Shown here: piece after piece, positions 26,596 to 35,135 of the stretch | How positions within the stretch are numbered: the stretch's first letter is position 1 | How the letters are laid out: the number at the start of each line of letters is the position of its first letter | Source: Liminaster sp964567855 | GTDB taxonomy: Bacteria > Bacteroidota > Bacteroidia > Bacteroidales > UBA3663 | DNA: 37,834 nucleotides | Assembly: GCA_964567855.1 (NCBI GenBank) | Contig: CAZMOE010000023.1 | Coordinates: 1 to 37,834 of the forward strand | Reading direction: 5' to 3' | Notes under the pieces: model-generated | Seen by the model: only the letters and a program-made list of their open reading frames with translations | Told to the model about the DNA's origin: nothing | The model's database searches: none | Program-made: the position numbers and the translations under genes

Positions 26596-26672
26596 GTGGA
26601 TGTAGTTCAGTCGGTTAGAGCGTCAGATTGTGGTTCTGAATGTCGTGGGTTCGAGCCCCACCCTCCACCCCA
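26596..26672 (+). tRNA. tRNA-His (anticodon GTG)
   Basis: The anticodon loop TTGTGGT carries GTG, inside the stem CAGA/TCTG. The T-arm reads GTGGG TTCGAGC CCCAC and the 3' CCA is encoded. A G precedes the first acceptor base (26595), as expected for the G-1 of tRNA-His, opposite C73. The acceptor stem has one mismatch (T6 opposite C67). Confidence 0.95.
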
Positions 26673-26702
26673 ATAAAAAGCGAGGCAATTTTGTCCTACA
26701 AT

Positions 26703-26774
26703 GGCCCGTTCGTCTAATGGTTAGGACTCCAGATTCTCAGTCTGGGTATCGGGGTTCGAATCCCCGTCGGGCTG
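26703..26774 (+). tRNA. tRNA-Glu (anticodon CTC)
   Basis: The anticodon stem CCAGA/TCTGG holds the loop TTCTCAG, anticodon CTC, which reads GAG. The T-arm is CGGGG TTCGAAT CCCCG. CCA is not encoded (CTA follows the discriminator G). The acceptor stem has a G1-T72 wobble and a T7-T66 mismatch. It is 30 bp downstream of tRNA-His and shares its terminator. Confidence 0.93.
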
Positions 26775-26778
26775 CTAC

Positions 26779-26812
26779 GGAGGTCACTTAGAAAAGTGAT
26801 CTCCTTTTTTTT
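26779..26812 (+). terminator. Intrinsic terminator after the tRNA pair
   Basis: GGAGGTCACTT (26779-26789) pairs with AAGTGATCTCC (26794-26804) with one G-T wobble and a 4-nt loop, followed directly by eight Ts (26805-26812). A textbook intrinsic terminator. Confidence 0.93.
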
Positions 26813-26900
26813 CACACCAATTGGCACCACCCATATTCCATTCATTTCCCAAAAATATCCGATTCCCTCCGTCAAGGGGCCAAGGCCTTCGGCAAACATG

Positions 26901-26929
26901 CGGCCCCCTACGTTTTTCGTAGGAGGCCG
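26901..26929 (-). terminator. Hairpin at the end of the fimbrial operon
   Basis: CGGCCCCCTACG (26901-26912) and CGTAGGAGGCCG (26918-26929) form a 12-bp stem with one G-T wobble on the minus strand and a 5-nt loop. It lies 54 bp beyond the stop of the last fimbrial gene. There is no strong U-tract, so termination is probable but not certain. Confidence 0.55.
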
Positions 26930-26982
26930 TATCGCGGACACAGACTGTCCATCTGTTTAAAATAGAAGGATCTTGAGACGGA

Positions 26983-29900
26983 TCAGCGCGCTTTCCTATA
27001 TTGTTTTACCCGAAGGTCAATAGCCTCACATTGCTCCTTGGTAGGTGCATCATCCTGTACCAAACGTATAAAACAAGCGTCCGAATTGTCATTTGCAACC
27101 GCCGCGTCAGTAGTATTCGTATGCATGTTGCCGCTATATATGGGGCTTACGTTCATACCGGAATAGTTAAAGTCCCAAGCTACAATAGGATTGTTGCTAG
27201 TGCATTCCGGATAATTTTTGTCAATCACATGTTTGTTTATCCAATAAATGGCCCCATAATTCTTATAGAGGTCGTGGAGCAGAGGCACAAATGCGGCCTG
27301 ATTCGCATAAGACTCTAAAAAGGTCCTGTCAAAATCGCCATAATGGAGGGTTCCATTGCCATACAATTTTAGCGTTCCCTCTCCCTGACCTTTTCGCCGA
27401 CCTTGGGAAGCCTCACCCAGCGGCAGGAAAATAACTGCGGCCGTAGAGTTATTATATATGAAAACGCCTCTCATGCCAAATGTCCCTCGAACATCCTCAT
27501 CGGCTAATGTCGGAGCTCCAGGAATAGGCCCACCGTCCCGGTAAAGCCAGAACGGCAGCCCCTTATAATGATAGCGGGAATAATGGAACGCATTTGTTGG
27601 GACTGTCGCGCAAGCGGAAGCTTCATCCCCATAACAAATACCCCAACCGACATCAATTCCATTCTCGGAAGCATCTGTTCCATGCAAGCTATTGAAATCT
27701 TCGTGGGTGGGCATTCGTGTTGAAACCCCATCGGATTTCCAATTATCCTGGGAGGGAAATACTTTGCCAGGCTTAATTTCGCTCCAAGCGGCCATTTTTG
27801 TATCTTCGAAAGAATCATAATTCAACGGGGCAAGCAAGAATGCCGATTTAGCCTTACCGTCAATTTCAAAGGACATCGGTTCCCGAGTATTAATTTCCGT
27901 AAATGTGTTATTGACAGCATCGATAGGTTGTGTAAGATTTCCATAACGGAACATGGATCCGGCATCAAGGGGACAATCAGACTCATGAACTTCATTGTCA
28001 GACATATATACCATATTGAAAGTATGCCAATAGGCCTCTCCGTCAAGCAATTGTATCGGTGCATACCCTTGACGTAGGAAGACATAGTGGATACACTTAT
28101 AATCATGATACTCCACCAACACAATAGCGCAGGCCGTTTTAGTTGCATCATCAAGCACTTTGTCAGGAGCAACCGTAAACGACACGATACTGCCGGCCGA
28201 TCCCTGCGCCTTTCCTGTAATATGCCAACCATCCCCCTTTACAATCGTGGCACGCCATTCCCCCTCCGATTTAAAGGAAGTGAATAATGCGCCGGACGCT
28301 TCGGATTCCCTATGCATAAGGGTTATATTAAAAGGCGAAATATTATCCCAACTGCGGAATACTCCCTTTGGATTGATAATACGACGCACCTGCCGCACAT
28401 TGCATTCCGTAGGGGTATCGCTATTCCCATTTTCATCATAGCCCGTGACCCTTAACTTGGCCAATCGCATGAAAGAGAAATAAGGATTAGTTCCGGTAAA
28501 ACTTTTCTTACTATTGATTTGAAGCTGACGTGTAAACAATGGAATATAGAGGGTTACTTGCTGTACTCCGTTCTTGACAGATTTGACCACCTTATAGGAA
28601 CCCAAATCGGGATCATAATGAACCTTTTCGGTTTCGCCCAAAGCCATTGTGAGGTCATATTCCCTTACGCCCATACCATATTCAATTTCCTCTTTTTCAG
28701 TCAAAGGCGCGGGGGTACCCGTTACATTCATATTACCATCTTTATCAACAGTATATGAGAAACGACTAACAGGGCACCGGTCTTTTGAACCGTACCAATA
28801 GATATACTCACCGGCACCAAATCGCAACCAGTCCTTACCAATAATAGTACCCCTATACTCTTCCGGAGCGCGGTAGAGGGAGAGGAAGCCATGCCAAACC
28901 CCTGTACGTGGAACAGATGCCGACAATTTGGGAGTGTTATTAGAGGTTTTTGCCGTACTAAAAGTTTCAACCGTACCCTTATAATAATCCAACGATTCAT
29001 CCGGATCAAGAGCCCCCCAATTGTTTTCGATAATCTGTACCTTTATTTTTTTTGGCAGATTATTCCCGGCCATACGAATAGGATAACATTTCTCCCAATA
29101 GCTGTCGGAAGTGTTAAGCATGTCGACTTCCGGCTGATTGTACAGATACGAAACATAATAGTCCGGCATATACCGGCCGGGCGTCTCCACTTCATCATAG
29201 TCCACATGCCAATCAATCTCGTTGGCACGGCCTTTGAACTTCAAGGTGATTTTATAATGGCAATTACGTTCCGCATTATAATCCTTGATGGCATCTTTAC
29301 CAAGCATAAAGCGGTATTTAATCGGTCCCTTGCCTACATTGAATTGTTCATTGGACACATAATAACCCTCAACTTCTATATACGTACCGGCCGTTTCCTT
29401 GTCTTTGTAATACTCGTCCCCGAACTGGTTATTTTTACCAGGGGCATCAAGAAGCCCGTCGCCATTGCTATCCTGCCGTTTATCTTTAATATCCGGTTTG
29501 CTCTTTTCATTGCCTTGCATATTTTCATAAAAGAAAAGAGATGGGGAAGAATCCAAATGAATCAGGCTGTCATTCTCCAACTTAGGTTCAAATCTGGTCA
29601 ACGCGGGCCAAGCCTGATAATCGTTACCGATACCATAACAGATGGTATCCCCATCGACACCCGATGGCTCAACCGGGGTATTGACATCGACAAGCGAACA
29701 AGAAGTTGGAATATCCTTGACGGTTACCGATTTGATATATATGTATGTTTGGCGGTTCAATTCAGTAGCGTCATAATTTATGGTAACCTTCGAAACGGCA
29801 CGACGCAACCACGCATGGAGGGTATCCGACCGTTCCCGGACGGAAACAAGATCTGCATAACGCTTATAACCATTCTCGTCAGTCGGATAACTGCCATTTT

Positions 29901-30456
29901 CGGTAAACCATCCGGACATCTGATTGTTAGATGCGACTTTGTCAGCATCTTTGACCCAATTGAAACGGATGGCCTTAAAATTATCCAGCTTGGCTACGTT
30001 GGCTTTATAGCTTTCGTCTTCAGTCAAATTGCCCATATTGGCCACAGCATATACCCGATAGGTGCCGACAGGGACACGACACCGCATGGTGACACACTGA
30101 GTTTCCGGCTCACCCGTCGGCACAGGCCTTCCGTCGGGATGCGGTTTATAGGTAACGTCGAGAGTGTCACTGACAGCATAATGTGTAAACACGCTGTCCC
30201 CACTCGCGTTAAAAAAAACGACAAACACATTATGAATGGTACGAATCGCATCGCCGGAAGCAGATCGCGTAGAAACAAGATCTGTCCCCATATCGGGATG
30301 ATAGCTCATTTCCAAAGCCAAATCGGCGACATTCCCACCCCATGCAGGTTCAATATAAAATTCATCGTCCTCACACCCCGAAAATACCCCCAAAGCGCAT
30401 ACCTGGGAGACAAAACAGAGGAACCGGACCATCAAAAATTCATATTTACGAGCCAT
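26983..30456 (-). CDS. Large fimbrial tip-like lipoprotein (DUF4906-type)
   Basis: Up to 1160 residues if begun at 30465; from MARKYEFLMV (30456) it is 1157. A lipoprotein signal ends at GVFSGC. The N-terminal half looks like a Mfa/FimA-type fimbrillin: a TRSASGD stretch, a long beta-rich region, and NCHYKITLKFKGRANEIDW near residue 410, a pattern seen in DUF4906 proteins. The last 320 residues (from about 840) are different: PLDAGSMFRYGN, WGICYGDEASA and, near the end, AWDFNYSGMNVSP and CFIRLVQDD, which recall the FISUMP-type domain found at fimbrial tips. As the last and largest gene of the fimbrial operon it is most likely the tip adhesin. The binding target is unknown. Confidence 0.8.
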   Translation of the reverse strand: MARKYEFLMVRFLCFVSQVCALGVFSGCEDDEFYIEPAWGGNVADLALEMSYHPDMGTDLVSTRSASGDAIRTIHNVFVVFFNASGDSVFTHYAVSDTLDVTYKPHPDGRPVPTGEPETQCVTMRCRVPVGTYRVYAVANMGNLTEDESYKANVAKLDNFKAIRFNWVKDADKVASNNQMSGWFTENGSYPTDENGYKRYADLVSVRERSDTLHAWLRRAVSKVTINYDATELNRQTYIYIKSVTVKDIPTSCSLVDVNTPVEPSGVDGDTICYGIGNDYQAWPALTRFEPKLENDSLIHLDSSPSLFFYENMQGNEKSKPDIKDKRQDSNGDGLLDAPGKNNQFGDEYYKDKETAGTYIEVEGYYVSNEQFNVGKGPIKYRFMLGKDAIKDYNAERNCHYKITLKFKGRANEIDWHVDYDEVETPGRYMPDYYVSYLYNQPEVDMLNTSDSYWEKCYPIRMAGNNLPKKIKVQIIENNWGALDPDESLDYYKGTVETFSTAKTSNNTPKLSASVPRTGVWHGFLSLYRAPEEYRGTIIGKDWLRFGAGEYIYWYGSKDRCPVSRFSYTVDKDGNMNVTGTPAPLTEKEEIEYGMGVREYDLTMALGETEKVHYDPDLGSYKVVKSVKNGVQQVTLYIPLFTRQLQINSKKSFTGTNPYFSFMRLAKLRVTGYDENGNSDTPTECNVRQVRRIINPKGVFRSWDNISPFNITLMHRESEASGALFTSFKSEGEWRATIVKGDGWHITGKAQGSAGSIVSFTVAPDKVLDDATKTACAIVLVEYHDYKCIHYVFLRQGYAPIQLLDGEAYWHTFNMVYMSDNEVHESDCPLDAGSMFRYGNLTQPIDAVNNTFTEINTREPMSFEIDGKAKSAFLLAPLNYDSFEDTKMAAWSEIKPGKVFPSQDNWKSDGVSTRMPTHEDFNSLHGTDASENGIDVGWGICYGDEASACATVPTNAFHYSRYHYKGLPFWLYRDGGPIPGAPTLADEDVRGTFGMRGVFIYNNSTAAVIFLPLGEASQGRRKGQGEGTLKLYGNGTLHYGDFDRTFLESYANQAAFVPLLHDLYKNYGAIYWINKHVIDKNYPECTSNNPIVAWDFNYSGMNVSPIYSGNMHTNTTDAAVANDNSDACFIRLVQDDAPTKEQCEAIDLRVKQYRKAR

Positions 30457-30488
30457 ATAATTCAATTTTGTGGATAAATTAAATATTT

Positions 30489-31964
30489 TTATGGATAAAT
30501 ATTAAATTGTGCGGTAGAAATGGCATTAAGATCCTTATCATTATCCATCACTACATACATGTAACAGGTAGCCGAGACCATCTCACCGGTGTCGGGATGC
30601 TCGGCGTTAACCTTCTTGACAAAACGAGAGAAAAAGTAAGTACGCTTAGGAGAAGAGGTAATCTCCACATCCCACAACTCACTACCGGTCTCTGCATCGG
30701 CACCCCGTGAGGTCATTTTTACATCCGCTGCCGGGGTAATCTTCCCGTCTTTCTTGGATAACAGAAACAGCAAACGATTTCCATCGGATAGCACGGCGTT
30801 TCCGTCCTTATCGATATAGTTGCCGTAAGAATCCATCTCAAATCCTGCAAAGGGTTCAAGCGGCACTGAGAGGTAAGGCAATACATCCAGATGGAGCTTA
30901 AGATCGATATCGGACATACATACCGAAAAATGATACCAATAGTTACGCAAAATGTCGAATGGCATATTCTCCCGGTCACCGCTGTAATATTTGAAATCTA
31001 TGGAATGGGCAAAATCGTAGCCGGCCAATTCTATCTTTATGGAAGCGGGCGTGGCACCGGAACTTGTATTATCGTACTCCGGCACATAGATGACATACCG
31101 GCGCAACGCGAAAGAGTCGGTAGCGGCCCCGTACACGATAGGGATGGCGACATCTTCCAGCACATCCGTGTTGTCGGGTATATGGGGAGTATCGACATAG
31201 TCATCGTCATAGGATCCATGGACATAATCACCCTCGACCGTAACATCGGCAGGGGCTTTAAAACCTATGGAATTGACCCGGGTCAATGAGATGGATGTTA
31301 CCGCAGGGACAGTCTCGTCAAAATCCACCTCGACCTTAGCAAAAGCCCGGAGAAGATTTATGCGCCCCAACGAGGTAAACCGATTTGGAGTCAGAATAAA
31401 GTCACGGTATTCGCGAATGCCATATAACGGTATGGTATTTTCCGCCGAAAGTTTCCCGGTGTAGTTGCAGATATTTTCATCCATTCTCTGCCAAAGTATA
31501 GAAAGGGGATCACCCATCTTAAGTTCGGGATAAGTCTTCCAATTGGCGAGCACGCAGACTTTAAAAGAAGTGCAAGAAGAGAGTTCGGCCTTAATCGCCC
31601 CTATGGCCTCATAGATCTTGGAGGATTGTAGCGGTTCACTTGAAAGCGGAGTCAGGGAAGAGATCCTGATGAGCCCTATGTACGAATCATCACTCGAGAA
31701 AAAATAGAATCGGAAATCACCATTCCCAATGTCTATATAGTTCTCATAAGCTGTAGTTCGTCCATCATCATAATCACCATCAGGAGTACCGGATAGGGCG
31801 GATATGTTTTCAAATACTAACTGTAATCCAACGCTATAATCCCCATCTTCATATTCCGGCAATACTTCCGTATTGTCGGCACATGAGTGCAACACCACAG
31901 CTGCCACTATCCAAACAGCGGCTGAGTGCAACAGGATATACATATGTCGGATAAAACTGTTCAT
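30489..31964 (-). CDS. Minor fimbrillin-like lipoprotein
   Basis: A 491-residue protein with a lipoprotein signal (hydrophobic stretch ending VVLHSC, Cys at about residue 29). The mature part is beta-rich, with features of accessory fimbrial subunits: INLLRAFAKVEVDF (the conserved fimbrillin strand before the second domain), RRYVIYVPEYDN and PFDILRNYWYHFSVCMSDID, which matches the end of Mfa-like domains (NxxYxFxV). It lies 3 bp after the anchor gene and 23 bp before the tip gene. By position it may link the shaft to the tip, like FimC-E or Mfa3/4 of Porphyromonas; this is inference. Confidence 0.78.
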   Translation of the reverse strand: MNSFIRHMYILLHSAAVWIVAAVVLHSCADNTEVLPEYEDGDYSVGLQLVFENISALSGTPDGDYDDGRTTAYENYIDIGNGDFRFYFFSSDDSYIGLIRISSLTPLSSEPLQSSKIYEAIGAIKAELSSCTSFKVCVLANWKTYPELKMGDPLSILWQRMDENICNYTGKLSAENTIPLYGIREYRDFILTPNRFTSLGRINLLRAFAKVEVDFDETVPAVTSISLTRVNSIGFKAPADVTVEGDYVHGSYDDDYVDTPHIPDNTDVLEDVAIPIVYGAATDSFALRRYVIYVPEYDNTSSGATPASIKIELAGYDFAHSIDFKYYSGDRENMPFDILRNYWYHFSVCMSDIDLKLHLDVLPYLSVPLEPFAGFEMDSYGNYIDKDGNAVLSDGNRLLFLLSKKDGKITPAADVKMTSRGADAETGSELWDVEITSSPKRTYFFSRFVKKVNAEHPDTGEMVSATCYMYVVMDNDKDLNAISTAQFNIYP

Positions 31965-31967
31965 CTT

Positions 31968-33014
31968 TTATAGTCCGGTATTCTGAATGACCACATACCA
32001 TGAGTTGATAAAGACACGGGCAGTAGTCCAATGAGAGGTTTCGTCAAGAAAGAATGTAAGTGAGTAGTCATCCTGTCGGTCCAGATATTCCTGATCCGAC
32101 ATCTCACGTTTATAATAGCCTTTGACAAGAAGCAGGGCGTCTATCAGATTGATATTCACAACCGATTCGCCGGTATCGGCACGACGGATGATAAGACGGG
32201 TATCCGGAGCGTGCGACTTCATAAGACGCGACACGGTAAATTCGGCGACCGCCGTGCTGAAGGTGTTCTGTTCGCATACGGCACGCGTCCCGTCTATTTC
32301 CGGGGAAAGATCGGCGATGCCGGAACTGATATGCCAGGCATGATAGTTCAGCGTTTCATCGGCAAGCACATCGTTATTCCAGTCCAGCGAACCGTTGTCG
32401 TCGACAATGGAATAGGTAAACGTATCCACCGGCACAGGTTCTCCGGAAAGATGCTGAAGCACGATGCGGATATCGTTGGTGTTCTTGACAAGCGGCATCG
32501 TGAAATGATATTCCGTATAGCCTAACGTCAGGCTGTCAAGATGGCCGTAATAAAGCCGGTCCACCTCGTCATGCACATGCGCCGCACCGATGCTGTCATG
32601 TTCCCGCTGAAGCGTTGCCGTCAGCTCCGTCCTGATTTCGGTTTCCGGGATCAGAAACGAAGCATTGTCTCCGTCTCCGCACCAGGCAACGAAATCATAC
32701 TGTCCCGGGGAAAGATCGACACGCATCGCGTATCCCTCGGAAGCGAGGATGTCGCCGCTTTCGCTCTTGCTCCAGACCAAATTCCCGTCCAGGTCGAAAG
32801 CGTAAAGCGTTACCCGTGTGACCTCATGCGGGAAAGCATCCGCCCACTTCATATTATAGTCATATTTGAAATGAACGTAATAACTACAATCCCCCTCTTC
32901 GTCATAAATCACGGAGTTGCACGATACCCAAGCGGTCGACAGAACAGCCGCGACCCATACGAACGGGTACCGGAGACATCGGGAGATGATTTCATTCAGT
33001 TTCATTTTGCGCAT
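31968..33014 (-). CDS. FimB/Mfa2 family fimbrial anchor lipoprotein
   Basis: A 348-residue protein with a long signal and lipobox (AWVSC, Cys at about 32) followed by the family pattern EEGDCSYYVHFKYDYNMKWADAFPHEVTRVTLYAFD (read as consecutive short strands), which marks FimB/Mfa2 proteins. SPGQYDFVAWCG and NTNDIRIVLQHL are further family strands. These proteins anchor the fimbria in the outer membrane and limit its length. The order major subunit, anchor, minor subunits is the same as in the Porphyromonas mfa locus. The start at 33014 or at 33005 (MKLNEI) cannot be decided. Confidence 0.9.
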   Translation of the reverse strand: MRKMKLNEIISRCLRYPFVWVAAVLSTAWVSCNSVIYDEEGDCSYYVHFKYDYNMKWADAFPHEVTRVTLYAFDLDGNLVWSKSESGDILASEGYAMRVDLSPGQYDFVAWCGDGDNASFLIPETEIRTELTATLQREHDSIGAAHVHDEVDRLYYGHLDSLTLGYTEYHFTMPLVKNTNDIRIVLQHLSGEPVPVDTFTYSIVDDNGSLDWNNDVLADETLNYHAWHISSGIADLSPEIDGTRAVCEQNTFSTAVAEFTVSRLMKSHAPDTRLIIRRADTGESVVNINLIDALLLVKGYYKREMSDQEYLDRQDDYSLTFFLDETSHWTTARVFINSWYVVIQNTGL

Positions 33015-33168
33015 GATGCGTTATCGTGTATATTGGTGTTTGTATATATTGTCAGGCCTGAGCCTTACTGTATTTCCTGTGTAGGGGCGGCAACATCAAT
33101 CGGGCCGCGAGTTTTTCCCGGAATTTGAGCGGGCATCCGGATTCCCGTTGTAACGGATAAGAGAATAA

Positions 33169-33219
33169 CCGGCCCGGAGCTTTTCCTGCGGGCGGAACCT
33201 CACATGGGCTCCGGACCGG
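33169..33219 (-). promoter_or_regulatory. Hairpin between major fimbrillin and anchor genes
   Basis: CCGGCCCGGAGC (33169-33180) pairs with GCTCCGGACCGG (33208-33219), 11 of 12 pairs plus one G-T wobble on the minus strand, with a 27-nt loop. It sits in the unusually long 258-bp gap that follows the major subunit gene. No U-tract follows immediately. It could protect the upstream mRNA or partly stop transcription so that the shaft subunit is made in excess. Confidence 0.5.
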
Positions 33220-33272
33220 TGATATTTGATTTTAAATCTCATTTTTCCACTTCGACGGAAGCGGCAAAATTT

Positions 33273-35135
33273 TTAGAGGGCTACGTTCTGCTTAACAATC
33301 TTCCAGGAAAGGATATTGATCTTGGCACCAACGTAGTAGAGCTCATCGTCTTTTTCATCTTTGGGAATAATAACCTCATTCGGATCGAACACACCGTGGC
33401 CGGGGTTCTTGAGGCTGTTGATGGTTACCTCATAAAGGTGGTTGCGGACAATACCATAGTTGGCTTCCTTCAAATCTTCGACTTTATGGCTCGTACGATA
33501 GGCATTGTTATCATTCAAGTGTTCGATCGGAATGTTGTAATACATCATACCGCCAGTATAAGCAACGGCTTCAAAACGGACCGTCTCTTCGTTCGAAGAA
33601 TCATTGAAACCTGCCAAGGTAGCATTAAGTTCGTTCAATTCTTTGTCACCCATCGTAACAAACTTATCCGTTTCCTCTTTGGTTTCATCATAATAATACA
33701 AAGTTACATCCTCCTTTAATTGTACTTTCACCTTACCATCGCCCTTGCCGACCAATGTGACATAAGCAGAATCAATCTGAGCATACTTATTTTCATCAAC
33801 CTTACAATAAGCATTCAATCTGCTTTCTCTCTTAATACAACTGAGGACATAATTCAAATAGGAATGCTTTTCATACAACACACCACGATAACTTACCAAA
33901 TCCAAAGAGTTGTCCTTTGAATCGGTAATCCTTGCTTTCAAAAGGATACTAGTCACTCTGGAAGCAAACACACCATCTTGTTGCAAAACGGTTTCTGTAT
34001 TGGTATTTTCTGCACAATATTCGAAATCGGGCTTATTCTCATCTTTAGTAGGATAGATGGAGTTATTCAAATTATCATAAGAAATATAATTCAGATATTC
34101 ATCATCGCTGCTGTTATAATTGTAAGATTTACCCCAATAGCTACGCTTAAAGTCCGTACTATTCCAAGCAAAGCCCAAAGAAGTAATCGTCCAATTGTCA
34201 ATATTCTTCATCATATAAGAATTCTTCGTAGTAGCATTCAGGCCCCAGCCCAAGAAATGTACGTGCAACTTTTCTGCTCCGACACCAGGATCAACGTCTG
34301 TCGTACCAGCATCACCAACGCCCTCTTCGGACGCCTCGGCATTATCACCGGAAGTAGAAGATTCATCTTTGTTATTTTCACCGGCAATAGTCCATTCAAT
34401 CTCATAAACGTTATCCTTGCCTTCAACAGGGCTCAAATTGGTATTATCTACTTTCAAGACCACTTTCGCTGCAAGACGTTCTACAAAAACTTCTACAACA
34501 TTATTAAGATCCTTAATCGGCTCTGGGTTAAAATATGTATCCTCGAGTTCCGTTACAAAATAATCCGGGAAGTTGACCTTTGAGTCTGAGTGCTTATAGC
34601 TGGTAGTAGCCATAATAAATTTACCCTCTTGATTCTTATAACAAGAAGCACCTTCTTCCAAAGAAGCATAAGTAAGCACTTTCTCCATTTCATCCAAAGT
34701 TGCGCCAGGAGTAAATCCTGTAGGTGCATTGAGGACAGTCACCATGTAGTTGGGGAAGGTATTATCCTTCAAACCTTTCAACACCACAACAGACTCTCCG
34801 AGATACTCGATATTTTTATTAACATCCCCATGATTTTCATTTTCTTTGCCGTCACGCCAAACATTTGCTTTGCTGACATAGATACCATTCTTATCATAGA
34901 AATAAAAATCGGCGGAAACTACCTCATGTTCAGCATGAATACCGTTAACCAAAGAATCAGGATCACCGCCCGTAGCACGGGTCAAAGAAGAGGCGTCCAT
35001 GATGTTTACTGTCAGATAGGCGTCTGTTCCCTTCTGGCCATCCAAACCATTTTCCTTGTCGTCCAAACCGTTGTTGTCTGAACAGCCGACCATGGCCACA
35101 GAGGCCAACAGTCCGAATAAAAATTTCTTGTTCAT
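33273..35135 (-). CDS. Mfa1-type major fimbrillin (fimbrial shaft subunit)
   Basis: A 620-residue lipoprotein: signal MNKKFLFGLLASVAMVGC (lipid Cys at 18), then a low-complexity Asp/Asn/Gly stretch and DAYLTVNIMDASSLTRAT, the typical start of Mfa1 fimbrillins, where an arginine in the propeptide is cleaved before polymerisation by donor-strand exchange. The end ILSWKIVKQNVAL is the characteristic Mfa1 C-terminal strand (W then V/L-rich). It is larger than most family members. An acidic Ser/Glu/Gly-rich insert (about residues 250-280, DESSTSGDNAEASEEGVGD) may be a surface loop. Its ATG overlaps the stop of the DUF3868 gene (ATGA), so the two are coupled. Confidence 0.9.
   Translation of the reverse strand: MNKKFLFGLLASVAMVGCSDNNGLDDKENGLDGQKGTDAYLTVNIMDASSLTRATGGDPDSLVNGIHAEHEVVSADFYFYDKNGIYVSKANVWRDGKENENHGDVNKNIEYLGESVVVLKGLKDNTFPNYMVTVLNAPTGFTPGATLDEMEKVLTYASLEEGASCYKNQEGKFIMATTSYKHSDSKVNFPDYFVTELEDTYFNPEPIKDLNNVVEVFVERLAAKVVLKVDNTNLSPVEGKDNVYEIEWTIAGENNKDESSTSGDNAEASEEGVGDAGTTDVDPGVGAEKLHVHFLGWGLNATTKNSYMMKNIDNWTITSLGFAWNSTDFKRSYWGKSYNYNSSDDEYLNYISYDNLNNSIYPTKDENKPDFEYCAENTNTETVLQQDGVFASRVTSILLKARITDSKDNSLDLVSYRGVLYEKHSYLNYVLSCIKRESRLNAYCKVDENKYAQIDSAYVTLVGKGDGKVKVQLKEDVTLYYYDETKEETDKFVTMGDKELNELNATLAGFNDSSNEETVRFEAVAYTGGMMYYNIPIEHLNDNNAYRTSHKVEDLKEANYGIVRNHLYEVTINSLKNPGHGVFDPNEVIIPKDEKDDELYYVGAKINILSWKIVKQNVAL

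Noticed and set aside
28891..30477. Long plus-strand open frame of 528 codons opposite the tip gene
   Set aside because: It is antisense to a well-supported lipoprotein gene; the translated sequence has no domain features and reflects the codon use of the real gene.
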